In this document: in pieces, positions 17,526 to 26,481 of the stretch
Numbering within the stretch: the first letter of the stretch is position 1
How the letters are laid out: every line of letters begins with the position of its first letter
DNA from: Halodesulfovibrio aestuarii DSM 17919 = ATCC 29578
Lineage (GTDB): Bacteria > Desulfobacterota > Desulfovibrionia > Desulfovibrionales > Desulfovibrionaceae
DNA: 64,000 nt
Assembly (NCBI RefSeq): GCF_000384815.1
Contig: NZ_ARQF01000020.1
Location: 620,001-684,000 of the forward strand
Reading direction: 5' to 3'
Notes under the pieces: generated by a model
Seen by the model: only the letters and a program-made list of their open reading frames with translations
The model's database searches: none
What the model was told of the DNA's origin: nothing
Translations under genes and position numbers: made by a program

Positions 17526-17575
17526 TGGGGGGCAAGCTCCTTTTTAAAAAGAGCTTACCCCCCCCCCAAAAAAAA
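17526..17575. repeat. Long hairpin with homopolymer tracts
   Basis: G6-C-AAGCTC and GAGCTT-A-C10 form a near-perfect inverted repeat around a T5A5 centre, followed by A8. It lies 12 bases after the MFS stop codon. As RNA it could stop or protect the MFS transcript, though it lacks a downstream T run on this strand; on the opposite strand the A8 becomes T8 before the stem. The C10 and A8 tracts are likely slippage-prone. Confidence 0.5.
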
Positions 17576-17703
17576 CACGTTAGAAAGCGTCACTGAATAA
17601 AGTAAACAACCGGCCACTAAAAGACATCGACCAACCCGAAATTACAACCTGTTTTAAAGGGTACTATTGGGTACTCGTTGTTTTCCAAATATACTATTGA
17701 GAG

Positions 17704-18567
17704 CTAGAAACCTACCTTAATTCCCGTCGGATCAGCCGCCTGTTCAGCCAGTCGAAGCAACAGATTAACAGCCACTTCCATTCGGTATTCTGCAGAAGCA
17801 CGAACATCGCTGATGGGGTGAATCGCACGGCGTACGCTTTCCCCGACACTACGAAAAGTATCCAGAGTCGGAGCGCTTCCAATAAGCTGGGATTCAACAT
17901 CCGAGCAGCGGACTACAGTCGGCCCAACACTACCCCATGCCAACCGAGCTTCAGTGATCACATTACTTTCGACTCGAAGCAGCGCAGCCAGACTAACTAC
18001 GGCGATAGCCAACGCCTTACGCTTCCCAACCTTTTCAAAATACCCAATAGTACGACCTTGTGGCACAGGCACAATCACAGCGCCAAGCAACTCGCCTGAA
18101 GCCAATGAGGTTCTCCCGGGAGCCACAACAAAATCAGAAATAGGTATACACCGTTTCCCTGAGGACGAATAAATTTCCACTTCTGCTCCCAGCACATGCA
18201 AAGGCGGCAGGGTATCCGCTGCCGGCGAAGCCGTGCATATATTGCCACCAATGGTGGCCATATTGCGCACTAAAGGGGACGCAAAAACCTCGGCTGCGCG
18301 GTGCAGCAAAGGCAACCGTTCTCGGATATCCGTATTGTCCAGAAGACCACTCATCGTTGTAGCAGCTCCGATGCGAATCCGGTCTTCTTGAACCTCAATG
18401 CACGAGATATCTGCGACCTTCTCCATACAAACGACTATCTCTGGAGTTTCGGAACCGGCACGCCGTTTTACCAACAGGTCTGTCCCTCCGGCCATAACTC
18501 TGGCAGTAGGATTAACCTGTAAAGCATCCAGAGCCGCCTCAACAGAAGTCGGAAAGAGAATGTTCAT
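17704..18567 (-). CDS. Molybdenum hydroxylase FAD subunit (CoxM/XdhB-like)
   Basis: A 287-residue FAD-binding subunit of a xanthine-dehydrogenase-family enzyme. FAD motifs are visible: VMAGGTDLLV near residue 25 and ATIGGNICTASPAADTLP near 105; the C-terminal CO-dehydrogenase flavoprotein domain follows. It passes electrons from the Fe-S subunit to an acceptor such as NAD. Its ATG overlaps the stop codon of the Fe-S gene by four bases, so the two are translationally coupled. It is the last gene of the three-gene operon. Confidence 0.9.
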   Translation of the reverse strand: MNILFPTSVEAALDALQVNPTARVMAGGTDLLVKRRAGSETPEIVVCMEKVADISCIEVQEDRIRIGAATTMSGLLDNTDIRERLPLLHRAAEVFASPLVRNMATIGGNICTASPAADTLPPLHVLGAEVEIYSSSGKRCIPISDFVVAPGRTSLASGELLGAVIVPVPQGRTIGYFEKVGKRKALAIAVVSLAALLRVESNVITEARLAWGSVGPTVVRCSDVESQLIGSAPTLDTFRSVGESVRRAIHPISDVRASAEYRMEVAVNLLLRLAEQAADPTGIKVGF

Positions 18568-19043
18568 TCACCCCTCCCGTGTTCTTTCTGCAATCGCTTT
18601 GCAGCATCCTCCACGGCATCCACTATTTTATGATAGCCTGTGCAGCGACAAAGATTGCCAGAAAGGGCATCACGAATTTCCTTACGGGTCGGATCAGGAT
18701 TACGCTCCAAAAATTCCGCTGCGGTTACAGCGATCCCCGGTGTGCAATATCCGCACTGAACTCCGCCAAGATCGGCTAAGGCCTCCTGAACAGGATGAGG
18801 TCCATCCGTACCCAACCCTTGAGCCGTGGTTACAATGCAGCCGTTCATCTGCGCGGCCAACATTAAACAGGAAAGCCGAGTCTCTCCGTCCACCAGCACG
18901 GCACAGGCACCGCATTCGCCGGTTCCGCAGCCTTCCTTAGGAGCAGTCACGCCACAGTATTCCCGTAAGACGTCAACGGCGCGCAGTCCCCCGTCTACAT
19001 CAAGAGTTTGTTCTTCGCCGTCCAACACAAAAGAGATGATCAT
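18564..19043 (-). CDS. Molybdenum hydroxylase 2Fe-2S subunit (CoxS/XdhC-like)
   Basis: A 159-residue protein with two [2Fe-2S] domains. A plant-ferredoxin-type cluster is formed by CGTGECGAC and a later Cys (LSC). The helical cluster is formed by CGYC and CRCTGY. It wires the molybdenum centre to the FAD subunit. The ATG at 19043 has GGAGG seven bases upstream and overlaps the large-subunit stop codon as ATGA, so the earlier in-frame start at 19058 is unlikely. Confidence 0.93.
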   Translation of the reverse strand: MIISFVLDGEEQTLDVDGGLRAVDVLREYCGVTAPKEGCGTGECGACAVLVDGETRLSCLMLAAQMNGCIVTTAQGLGTDGPHPVQEALADLGGVQCGYCTPGIAVTAAEFLERNPDPTRKEIRDALSGNLCRCTGYHKIVDAVEDAAKRLQKEHGRGE

Positions 19044-21325
19044 GAATTGCCTCCGCATAGTACTTTCAAAACTCGTTCCGGTGTAAAGGGAGCACGGATC
19101 ATGGGCAACCCCATGCGCAACAGGGCAGATGCCACTGCCGGAAGCGGACCATTCATACCCACTTCACCAATACCTTTCATCCCGAACGGACCAGATTCTT
19201 CCTCGGTCTCCACAGCATGGGACTCGATATCCGGAAGATCTCCGGAGCCGGGAATAACATAGGTACTGAAGTCAGTAGTTCGCAATTGCCCGTTTTCGGC
19301 AACACAATCCTCCCAGAGTGCGTATCCCAGCCCCTGAGCTACCGCCCCCTGTACCTGCTGTTCGAAATTCTGCGGATTAAGCACCCGGCCTCCGTCAGTG
19401 AAGGCCACATAGTCACATACAGTCACAAGGCCGGTAAGTTCATCCACCTCCACGCGTGCAAGGTGCGCAGCGTAAGGAAAAATTAAGTGAGGAAAACCGA
19501 GCCTGAAACTCTCGCCGCCGTCGGGCATATCGTGCGTTACAGGCATCATTGCCTCTCCGATGCAGACCCTGTCTTCCGGATGAAGCATACCTGCCAGAAC
19601 TGCCAAGGGCAGTTCCCGGCCTGAAGACGTATGGCGAACAGCGCCCGGTACAAGAGAAAGAGCAGAAGCTTCGTCCGCCATGAGCACCATGGCCGCCCTG
19701 TGCAAAAGCTTATCCCGCATGGCTTCGCATGCCTGAATCAGCGCCTTGCCATAGGTGTACGTCGTCCGCCCCGCCGAGGATGAACCGGAAGGATGCGACC
19801 GTTCCGTGTCAGGCTGCACCAATTCCATTTGAGACTCATTCTGATTCAAAACTTCGCAAACGATCTGCACGAAAGTAGGACTGTTGCCCTGCCCCATGTC
19901 ACTGACACTATTATAAACCCGGAACCGGCCATCTCCGGTTAACCGGATCTTAGCCACGGCCGCGTCAGCCAGCCCTCGACCATATCCCATACCATTATAC
20001 ACAGCGGAAATACCGACCCCGCGCCGAGTCAGAGGCGGTGCACTTTGTACCCATTCATCACGAGACCGCCAAAACTGATGGTCCTGCAATCCGACCAAAC
20101 ATTCTGCCATTCCGGTAGAGCCGGTCATGACCACGCCCACCCCGTTCTTGTCCCCCTGACGAATCGCATTCTTAAGCCGCAGTTCCAAAGGGTCCATGCC
20201 CAATCTAACAGCCAGCCTGTCCATCATGCCTTCAAAGGCAAAACAAACTTGAGCCACACCAAAACCGCGAAACGCCCCAGCAACAGGGTTATTGGTATAT
20301 ATGCAGCGTCCGTTGGCCTCCAAATATTCCACGCGATAAGGCCCACTGGAGTGCTCCAAACCAAGGGCCATAATCTCCACCCCAAGATGAGCATACGCAC
20401 CAGAGTCGTAGTCCAAATCACAGATCAAGGCTGTTAACGTCCCATCCGCCTCGGCACCGAGACGAAAGTGCATTCTTGCCGCATGACGTTTGTATCCGGC
20501 GAGCATACTTTCCTCTCGACTCCACCACATCTTGACTGGTCTTCCACCGGCATGCATGGCGGCCAGAGCCAAAAGGCACTGAACCGTTGATCCGTCCTTA
20601 CCTCCGAACCCGCCTCCAAGAAAAGGGGCGGTAATATGCAACCTATCCGGCGGCAATCCCAAAGCCCGGCCTATTTCAAAACGGTCACGAAAGGGAGCCT
20701 GAGTAGACACCGTCATATGCAAGGTGCCATCCTCAGCCATATATGCTGTACCGTTTTCTGTTTCCAAAAAACAGTGTGCCTGCTGAGGAGTAAAAAAAGT
20801 CTCTTCAATAACGACCGGACAACGAGCTAGAGCAGCTTGTGCATTCCCCTTACGCAACGAAGCCTGCTTAAGGACATTGCCCGTCTCTAAATCGTGAACC
20901 AAAGGTGCGTCGGGTGCCAAAGCCGCATCCAAACCGTCCACTACAGGAAGTGGTTCTATATCAAGCACAATAGCAAGCAACGCCTCAGCCAGAATTTGCC
21001 GTGTTTCGGCTACAACCAACGCCACGGCATCACCTGCATGGCGAACCTTGGTGCCGCATAATACTGGCATGTCCCAATGAATAAACCCCTGCCTGTTCTC
21101 TCCTGGAACGTCTTCAGCGGTTAACACCGCCACAACGCCGGGTATAGCTCGAGCTTGAGTTGTGTCTACACCGCGAAGCAACCCATGGGGTACACCTGCG
21201 CGCAACGCCCCCGCCCAGAGCATGCTCTCCGGATATTCGTCCGAGGCAAAACGCTCCCTGCCGAGTGCCTTTTCAGGAGCGTCAAAACGGCGGGATCGTG
21301 AACCTATGGTCTGCGTAGAAAGCAT
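19040..21325 (-). CDS. Molybdenum hydroxylase large subunit (CoxL/XdhA-like)
   Basis: A 761-residue molybdopterin-binding subunit of the xanthine dehydrogenase/aldehyde oxidase family. Visible are FLGGGFGGK, GAFRGFGVAQ (substrate-contact Arg), SDMGQGNSPTF (cofactor Gln) and, at the end, GIGEVGMNG with the catalytic Glu. The ATG at 21325 follows a perfect AGGAGG. The substrate (purine, aldehyde or N-heterocycle) cannot be read from the sequence. No XdhC-type maturation chaperone is in the operon. The block is richer in GC than the window's core genes, which suggests acquisition by transfer (inference). Confidence 0.9.
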   Translation of the reverse strand: MLSTQTIGSRSRRFDAPEKALGRERFASDEYPESMLWAGALRAGVPHGLLRGVDTTQARAIPGVVAVLTAEDVPGENRQGFIHWDMPVLCGTKVRHAGDAVALVVAETRQILAEALLAIVLDIEPLPVVDGLDAALAPDAPLVHDLETGNVLKQASLRKGNAQAALARCPVVIEETFFTPQQAHCFLETENGTAYMAEDGTLHMTVSTQAPFRDRFEIGRALGLPPDRLHITAPFLGGGFGGKDGSTVQCLLALAAMHAGGRPVKMWWSREESMLAGYKRHAARMHFRLGAEADGTLTALICDLDYDSGAYAHLGVEIMALGLEHSSGPYRVEYLEANGRCIYTNNPVAGAFRGFGVAQVCFAFEGMMDRLAVRLGMDPLELRLKNAIRQGDKNGVGVVMTGSTGMAECLVGLQDHQFWRSRDEWVQSAPPLTRRGVGISAVYNGMGYGRGLADAAVAKIRLTGDGRFRVYNSVSDMGQGNSPTFVQIVCEVLNQNESQMELVQPDTERSHPSGSSSAGRTTYTYGKALIQACEAMRDKLLHRAAMVLMADEASALSLVPGAVRHTSSGRELPLAVLAGMLHPEDRVCIGEAMMPVTHDMPDGGESFRLGFPHLIFPYAAHLARVEVDELTGLVTVCDYVAFTDGGRVLNPQNFEQQVQGAVAQGLGYALWEDCVAENGQLRTTDFSTYVIPGSGDLPDIESHAVETEEESGPFGMKGIGEVGMNGPLPAVASALLRMGLPMIRAPFTPERVLKVLCGGNS

Positions 21326-21408
21326 GGAACCTCCTGATTTGATTAGCACGAAGCATTATACACCCCTCAGGGATTGTCAATCAAAGCGAAGTTCAAGCAG
21401 GGTCAAGA

Positions 21409-21705
21409 CTATCGGAACAACAATTCGGCCTGTTCAAATTCGCAGAGATCATCATAGTCACCATAGCGGGGTGGTGGAGCACGCTGATCGGGCACAAAAA
21501 CTTTCATCCCGCCGTATTTTGATTTCCACTTGTAGTAAGTGGCTTGGCTTACAGAGTGCCCGCGACAAACTTCAGCTACCTTTCTGCCGCCTTCAACTTC
21601 TTTGAGAATCCGAATTATCTGACTTTCAGTGAATCGAAATTTCTGCTGCGTTCCTATCCCCTTAATAAGATACAGGTTAACGAAAATCTCTTCTTTCGGC
21701 TGATC
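21409..21705 (-). pseudogene. Decayed IS3-family transposase OrfA
   Basis: This leftward frame reads KFRFTESQIIRILKEVEGG, then KVAEVCRGHSVSQATYYKW and KSKYGGM, the helix-turn-helix N-terminus of IS3/IS407-type OrfA. After GGM the normal OrfA continuation (the leucine-zipper region) is missing and 31 unrelated residues lead to a stop at 21409. No ATG, GTG or TTG exists in the frame before the homology, and no orfB is present. It is an insertion-sequence remnant about 85 bases upstream of the molybdenum hydroxylase operon. Confidence 0.75.
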
Positions 21706-21711
21706 TTATTT

Positions 21712-21954
21712 TACGGGAGGTTTACATGCCCCCTTTATCCCATGCTTCGCGGCAAGAAGTTCTACTGCGCGGTGTCCTGCGCCGGAGGCAGTTCCCAGAT
21801 GGAATGTTCTGTGGAAAGTCTGAAAATTTTCACCAGAAGTTTCAGCGGAGCTAAGGAAAAAGGTGTCATGTCCGTCACCAGAGCATGGGACGAAGGAGCT
21901 GCCACAGGGAGCCACGCATTCCATCAGGCATATACGTTGGGGGTAAGCTCCTGA
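21712..21954 (+). pseudogene. C-terminal fragment of a flavodoxin-like/FMN reductase gene
   Basis: From about 21742 the frame reads MLRGKKFYCAVSCAGG, then ESLKIFTRSF and a C-terminus like YTLG before the stop. This matches the last third of flavodoxin-family iron-sulfur flavoproteins or NADPH-dependent FMN reductases, where LLKGKK-x-CGG and AYELG occur. The N-terminal FMN-binding part is absent and the frame upstream is antisense to the IS remnant. The gene was probably truncated by the insertion. The evidence is resemblance by eye only. Confidence 0.5.
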
Positions 21955-22000
21955 ACGAACAAATCTAACTATAATAATTCTGAAAAATATCTCTTACACT

Positions 22001-22053
22001 AAAAAAGCCGCTCCTTTTTTGACCATAGTTACAGTCAAAAAGGAACGGCTTTA
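22001..22053. terminator. Bidirectional terminator, end of glmS
   Basis: Long stem AAAGCCG-x-TCCTTTTT-x-GAC (22004-22023) with GTCAAAAAGGA-x-CGGCTTT (22034-22052). On the glmS strand it is followed by six T. Confidence 0.85.
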
Positions 22054-22125
22054 GTATATAACGTTACTATCTAGTGTACGGCGCTATTATTCTCTCACAA
22101 CAACTAACCGCGCTATATCAACAAA

Positions 22126-23949
22126 TTACTCTACCGTAACGCTCTTCGCAAGGTTGCGCGGCTGATCAACGTCCTTACCAAGGTAGTCAGCAGACTCATA
22201 GCTAAACAACTGTAATGCCGGAAGTACTAAAAATGATGAAAGCGGGTAAACGCAGTCCGGAAGAACCCATTTATGTTTTACAGAAAGATCGGAGTTAGGG
22301 TTGGTCAATGCAATTACATCACCTGCGCGCGCCTGAACTTCTTCAAGATTAGACTTAACTTTAGCAAAAAACTTATCATTCAACGCAATGGCAAATGTTG
22401 GAAACTTCGGATCAATAAGAGCAATAGGGCCGTGTTTCATTTCTCCGGCAGCATACCCTTCAGCATGAATATACGAAATCTCTTTCAATTTGAGCGCGCC
22501 TTCCATCGCCAAAGGGTATCCGACACCGCGACCAAGGAAGAAGAAACTCTGAGCCGTAGAGTATTCGCGAGCCAGACGTTTTGCTTCTTCACGAATGCGC
22601 GGCAATTCCGCTTCCAGCAGATCTGGAAGCTTGCGGAGACCGCCAAATATTTCACGGCGCAGTACATCATCAAGCAAGCCTTTACGATCTGCCCATGCAA
22701 GCCCCATAAGCAGGAGAACAGCCATTTGGGAACACATAGCTTTGGTAGAGGCAACAGAAATCTCAGGGCCGGCCTGTGTATACACTGTAACGTCAGATTC
22801 GCGTGCTATGGATGAACCAATTACATTACAAAGGCCAACAACCGGAACCCCCTGCTCTTTCGCGATACGAAGTGCAGCAAGAGTATCCGCGGTTTCACCG
22901 GACTGACTGATAACCAGAACCACATCGCCTTCATTAAGAATAACGTCGCGGTATCTGAACTCAGAAGCGATTTCAACGGAAACAGGAATATGCGCCCAGC
23001 TCTCAAAAAGATGCTGCGCCCACATACCGGCGTTAAAACTTGTACCGCATGCAACAATGTGCAAGCGTTTTGGAACAGGCATTGCGCTCAATTCCGGCAA
23101 AACAGCTTCCTGCTTCTGCCAATCGACCCGACCGGCAAGACAATCTTTCACAACCCGAGGTTGTTCAAAAATCTCTTTCAGCATGAAATGCTTATAACCG
23201 TCTTTTCGGGCAGACTGCACATCCCATTCAATGTGGTGAACTTCTTTCTCAATCGGAGCAAGTGTTCGTGCGTCTTTTACGGTCCAGCTATTCGCATCAA
23301 TGCGTACCATTTCCCCGTCTTCAAGGAAAACGACATTACGAGTGTAGGCAAGGAACGCCGGGACATCTGAGGCGACAAAGTTTTCTCCCTGTCCAACCCC
23401 CAGAACAAACGGACAAGCACAGCGTGCACCGTAAATAACACCCGGGTTGCTCGCTTCCATAACAAGAACCGAATAGGCTCCATCTGCCTCGTTTACTGCC
23501 CAGCTAAGCCCTTTTTCAAGGGAACCGGTCTGCTTAACGCCTTCAGCAATGAGATTGCAAAATACTTCAGAATCAGTATCAGAACGGAATCCGTACCCTT
23601 TGGCCGTCAAACGTTCTTTCAGTTCCTGATAGTTCTCAATAATACCGTTATGAACAATCGCAAGCGATTCATCCCATGAACTATGTGGATGGGCATTGCG
23701 TTCAATCGGTGCGCCGTGTGTTGCCCAACGGGTATGTCCCATGCAAGAGGTAGCGAGCGAAACATTCATAGATTCAAGCTTAGATTCAAGATTGATAAGC
23801 TTGCCTTCTGCCCTGACAGTTGTGAGCTTTTTGTTTTGAACAAAAGCCACTCCAGCAGAATCATATCCACGATATTCGAGGCTTCTCAGTCCTTCAATTG
23901 CAAGGGGAACAGCAGGTCTATGGCCTGTATACCCAATAATTCCACACAT
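22126..23949 (-). CDS. glmS: Glutamine:fructose-6-phosphate aminotransferase
   Basis: A 607-residue enzyme making glucosamine-6-phosphate for cell-wall synthesis. The class II glutamine amidotransferase domain starts MCGIIGYTG, with Cys2 as nucleophile, followed by SLEYRGYDSAG and CMGHTRWATHG. Two SIS domains follow (ISQSGETADTL, GRGVGYPLAMEGALKLKE), ending DQPRNLAKSVTVE. The open frame extends 14 codons upstream, but Cys must be residue 2 after Met removal, so 23949 is the start; AGGAG lies nine bases before it. No glmS ribozyme-like structure was recognised in the leader. Confidence 0.97.
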   Translation of the reverse strand: MCGIIGYTGHRPAVPLAIEGLRSLEYRGYDSAGVAFVQNKKLTTVRAEGKLINLESKLESMNVSLATSCMGHTRWATHGAPIERNAHPHSSWDESLAIVHNGIIENYQELKERLTAKGYGFRSDTDSEVFCNLIAEGVKQTGSLEKGLSWAVNEADGAYSVLVMEASNPGVIYGARCACPFVLGVGQGENFVASDVPAFLAYTRNVVFLEDGEMVRIDANSWTVKDARTLAPIEKEVHHIEWDVQSARKDGYKHFMLKEIFEQPRVVKDCLAGRVDWQKQEAVLPELSAMPVPKRLHIVACGTSFNAGMWAQHLFESWAHIPVSVEIASEFRYRDVILNEGDVVLVISQSGETADTLAALRIAKEQGVPVVGLCNVIGSSIARESDVTVYTQAGPEISVASTKAMCSQMAVLLLMGLAWADRKGLLDDVLRREIFGGLRKLPDLLEAELPRIREEAKRLAREYSTAQSFFFLGRGVGYPLAMEGALKLKEISYIHAEGYAAGEMKHGPIALIDPKFPTFAIALNDKFFAKVKSNLEEVQARAGDVIALTNPNSDLSVKHKWVLPDCVYPLSSFLVLPALQLFSYESADYLGKDVDQPRNLAKSVTVE

Positions 23950-24496
23950 ATATACGTCTCCTATTATCGAGAGATTTAGTCTATTTTCCAATGATGTATA
24001 TGCTTTCTAAACAATAGGCAAGAAACGCACACAGTCTCTACAGTAGTCGGAAACAGTAATATTAACTACTTGTTATAGAAATATATTTGGAAATATTCTT
24101 TCCGTTTTTCTCCAAATTCACACAAACAAGTCTCCAACAACCTGCAACCACATTAATGCGTTCAGACAAAGGAAACAATGTGTGTTCACCTCTTCAGCAT
24201 AAAAATCATACAATTGTACCCTGCAAATATGCTCTGCTACGAGCTCACCTTAACGTCATAACGATATTGCGCGTCATCCACTTTTTTACAGTACTCCGAC
24301 ACTGAAGTTACTACGAAAACTAAACGCCCCCTTTTCAACGAACCTCCCCTGAACATAAAAAGTATTCCACTCATTTTGTTACCAGTATGAGTATACATTT
24401 TTCAACTCCAGAAACAATAATTGTTCCTGCCTATTCAGAATGGCAGAAATATATGATGGGAAATCCCCCCTTTTTAGCGAAACGCGAGGTGATGAT
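23950..24496. other. Gene-free stretch between glmS and a small gene
   Basis: About 550 AT-rich bases between divergent genes. It must contain the glmS promoter. Only weak A/T palindromes are visible, for example around 24080-24100. No structured RNA or coding frame is convincing. Confidence 0.3.
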
Positions 24497-24802
24497 ATGG
24501 GACAGCGAGTACCAGATATCGACTTCCAACTCGTCCGCCGAGGCGATTTAGCAATTGAATCGATGGATCGAGCTGTTCAGGCAACAGGCATAAAGCAATG
24601 CTATCCGTACAGAGCACGGTGGCAATGGATGCGTCGTCTTTACTTGCAGGGACGTGCTACGCCATCGCTTCTACGAACGTTCATTATACGGCTATCACGA
24701 CATACTCCCTACTCTTTACGAACCTTAATGGATCTTCATATCCGTTCCGGAGTTGACCTTGTCTGCCCGGTCATGGACGAAAAAGGCCGCTTTGACCTAT
24801 AA
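24497..24802 (+). CDS. Hypothetical protein
   Basis: A 101-residue basic protein rich in Arg and Tyr (RARWQWMRRLYLQGR, RLSRHTPYSLRTLMDLH), with no membrane segment or metal motif. The start at 24497 has GAGG nine bases upstream; an earlier ATG at 24440 adds 19 residues without a good ribosome site. Not recognised. It stands alone between glmS and the ACT-domain gene and ends before a hairpin. Confidence 0.55.
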   Translation: MGQRVPDIDFQLVRRGDLAIESMDRAVQATGIKQCYPYRARWQWMRRLYLQGRATPSLLRTFIIRLSRHTPYSLRTLMDLHIRSGVDLVCPVMDEKGRFDL

Positions 24803-24826
24803 CAATTCAACATTATAGAACATTTC

Positions 24827-24860
24827 GCAGGGCTATCGTTTTTACGGTAGCCCTGCTATT
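24827..24860 (+). terminator. Terminator-like hairpin
   Basis: GCAGGGCTA (24827-24835) pairs with TAGCCCTGC (24848-24856); only a weak T-rich tail follows. It ends the small hypothetical gene. Confidence 0.6.
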
Positions 24861-25054
24861 GTCTCAACAGTAGAATAGACTATATACTCGCTTGTTTGTG
24901 ATCACTAACTTGTGTACTTTCCTTGGCTCAAGCTTTCCTATCTTTGTTGAATATATTAGGAAGAAGTTGCTGACCACTGCGTAATTTTTTCACAGTGCCA
25001 CCGCTATTTCAATTTTAGCACACTACAAGAGTCACAGGTCGTAAGGAGTCTTAC

Positions 25055-25534
25055 ATGATTTATACTATCTCAACGCTGGTTAACAACCAGCCGGGTGTTG
25101 TTGCAGACGTTACAGCTGTATTTAGAGATCGTAACGTAAATTTCAAATCCATTTCCTGTGCAGAGACAGAGGAATTTGACGTTTCCCAACTTGTTATTAC
25201 TGTTGATTGTAACTCTGCTACTATCAAAACTCTTATTGAAGACATTGCGAACCTCGCTGCGGTATCTAAAGTAGATACCCTTGAACGTAATGACTTTGTT
25301 GATCGCCAGATGGCACTTATAAAAGTTGGCTTTACTAAAGACACTATGACTCAGGTAATGCAAATTTTTGAAGTGTTCCGTGCAGATGTTGTAAGCATGG
25401 GGCAGGAGACCATCACCATCGAAATTACAGGTGATGAAGACAAAGTTGACGGTCTTATAAAGATGCTACGCCCGCATGGCATCCGCAGCCTATGCAGAAC
25501 CGGCGTTGTTGCTCTTAAACGTGGCGACGAATAA
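25055..25534 (+). CDS. ACT-domain protein, acetolactate synthase small-subunit type
   Basis: A 159-residue protein with the architecture of IlvH/IlvN: an N-terminal ACT domain (TISTLVNNQPGVVADVTAVF, typical of the valine-binding regulatory subunit) and a C-terminal ALS regulatory domain. No catalytic acetolactate synthase subunit is nearby. Instead it sits 20 bases upstream of ptb-buk and is probably cotranscribed with them. It could regulate a distant IlvB, or sense a branched-chain amino acid for the ptb-buk pathway (inference). AAGGAG precedes the ATG. Confidence 0.82.
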   Translation: MIYTISTLVNNQPGVVADVTAVFRDRNVNFKSISCAETEEFDVSQLVITVDCNSATIKTLIEDIANLAAVSKVDTLERNDFVDRQMALIKVGFTKDTMTQVMQIFEVFRADVVSMGQETITIEITGDEDKVDGLIKMLRPHGIRSLCRTGVVALKRGDE

Positions 25535-25554
25535 ATAGGCAGGAGAAATACACT

Positions 25555-26481
25555 ATGCCTATTAATTCCCTTCAGTCCCTTGCAGAGTACATTATTGAAG
25601 GCCACGTTTGTGCAAAACTCGCAGTTGCATCTTGTGCGGAAGGTTTTGTGCTACGTGCATGCGTAGAAGCAAATGCAAAAGGAATTGCAGAACCAATTCT
25701 TGTTGGCGACTTAGAGCTTGCAGAAAAACTTGCTGCGGAACGTGATCTTGATCTTTCCCCATTTGAAAAATATCACGTACCGGATCCAACCGAAGCTGTG
25801 GCTAAATGTATTGAGCTGGTCAAGAACGGCCATGCCAGCGCCATTATGAAAGGTAAAGTTAATACCGACATACTATTACGCGGTATTCTTAATAAAGAGA
25901 CCGGAATGCCCCCAAAAGGGGTTCTTTCCCATGTAGGGCTCTTCAACGCTCCGAATGCTGACCGGCTCATGATAGTTACTGATGCCGGGATCAACATTGC
26001 ACCAAACATGCAACGTAAAGTTGATATTGTTAAAAACGCATTGCGTGTTGCAAAAGTACTCAAAATTGAGCAGCCCAAAGTTGCAATGCTCGCAGCAACA
26101 GAAAAAGTTATTTACCCTGCAATGCCCGCAACCCTCGATGCCCAGATGGTTGCAAAAATGGCTGAACAGGGCGAATTCGGCAACGCTCTCGTTGCCGGTC
26201 CGTTTGCACTCGACCTTGCCGTTTCTATGCGCGCTGTTGAATGCAAAGGTGTCGACAATCCGGTGGCAGGCAAAGCAGACATCCTTGTTGCGCCGGACAT
26301 CGAAAGCGGCAATATCTTATACAAGTCGCTTACCGCACTCATGAATCTGGATATGGCCGGCATGGTTGTCGGCAGCGAAGTACCTATTGTACTTCCATCT
26401 CGTGGTGATACTGACCGTACAAAATTCTATTCTATTGCACTTGCCATTACTATGGCTATGGGTGAAAAGGAGTCGCCTTAA
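25555..26481 (+). CDS. ptb: Phosphate butyryltransferase
   Basis: A 308-residue member of the phosphate acetyl/butyryltransferase family, converting butyryl-CoA (or isobutyryl-/isovaleryl-CoA) and phosphate into the acyl phosphate. Conserved stretches include SAIMKGKVNTDILLRGIL, TDAGINIAPN, and DILVAPDIESGNILYKSL near the C-terminus. Its stop codon shares a base with the ATG of the kinase gene, so the two are coupled. Together they generate ATP by substrate-level phosphorylation or run in reverse to activate acids. GGAG is upstream. Confidence 0.92.
   Translation: MPINSLQSLAEYIIEGHVCAKLAVASCAEGFVLRACVEANAKGIAEPILVGDLELAEKLAAERDLDLSPFEKYHVPDPTEAVAKCIELVKNGHASAIMKGKVNTDILLRGILNKETGMPPKGVLSHVGLFNAPNADRLMIVTDAGINIAPNMQRKVDIVKNALRVAKVLKIEQPKVAMLAATEKVIYPAMPATLDAQMVAKMAEQGEFGNALVAGPFALDLAVSMRAVECKGVDNPVAGKADILVAPDIESGNILYKSLTALMNLDMAGMVVGSEVPIVLPSRGDTDRTKFYSIALAITMAMGEKESP

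Noticed and set aside
17658-18056. A 13-base match (GTACTATTGGGTA) between the region after the FAD-subunit gene and the gene's own coding sequence
   Set aside because: Such short matches are expected by chance within the window, and no longer similarity surrounds them.
17551-21951. GGGGGTAAGCTC at 21940 is the reverse complement of sequence at 17551-17562, suggesting terminal inverted repeats of a mobile element
   Set aside because: In 64 kb many 12-base pairs are expected to match by chance on either strand, the motif is G-rich, and no target-site duplication is visible.
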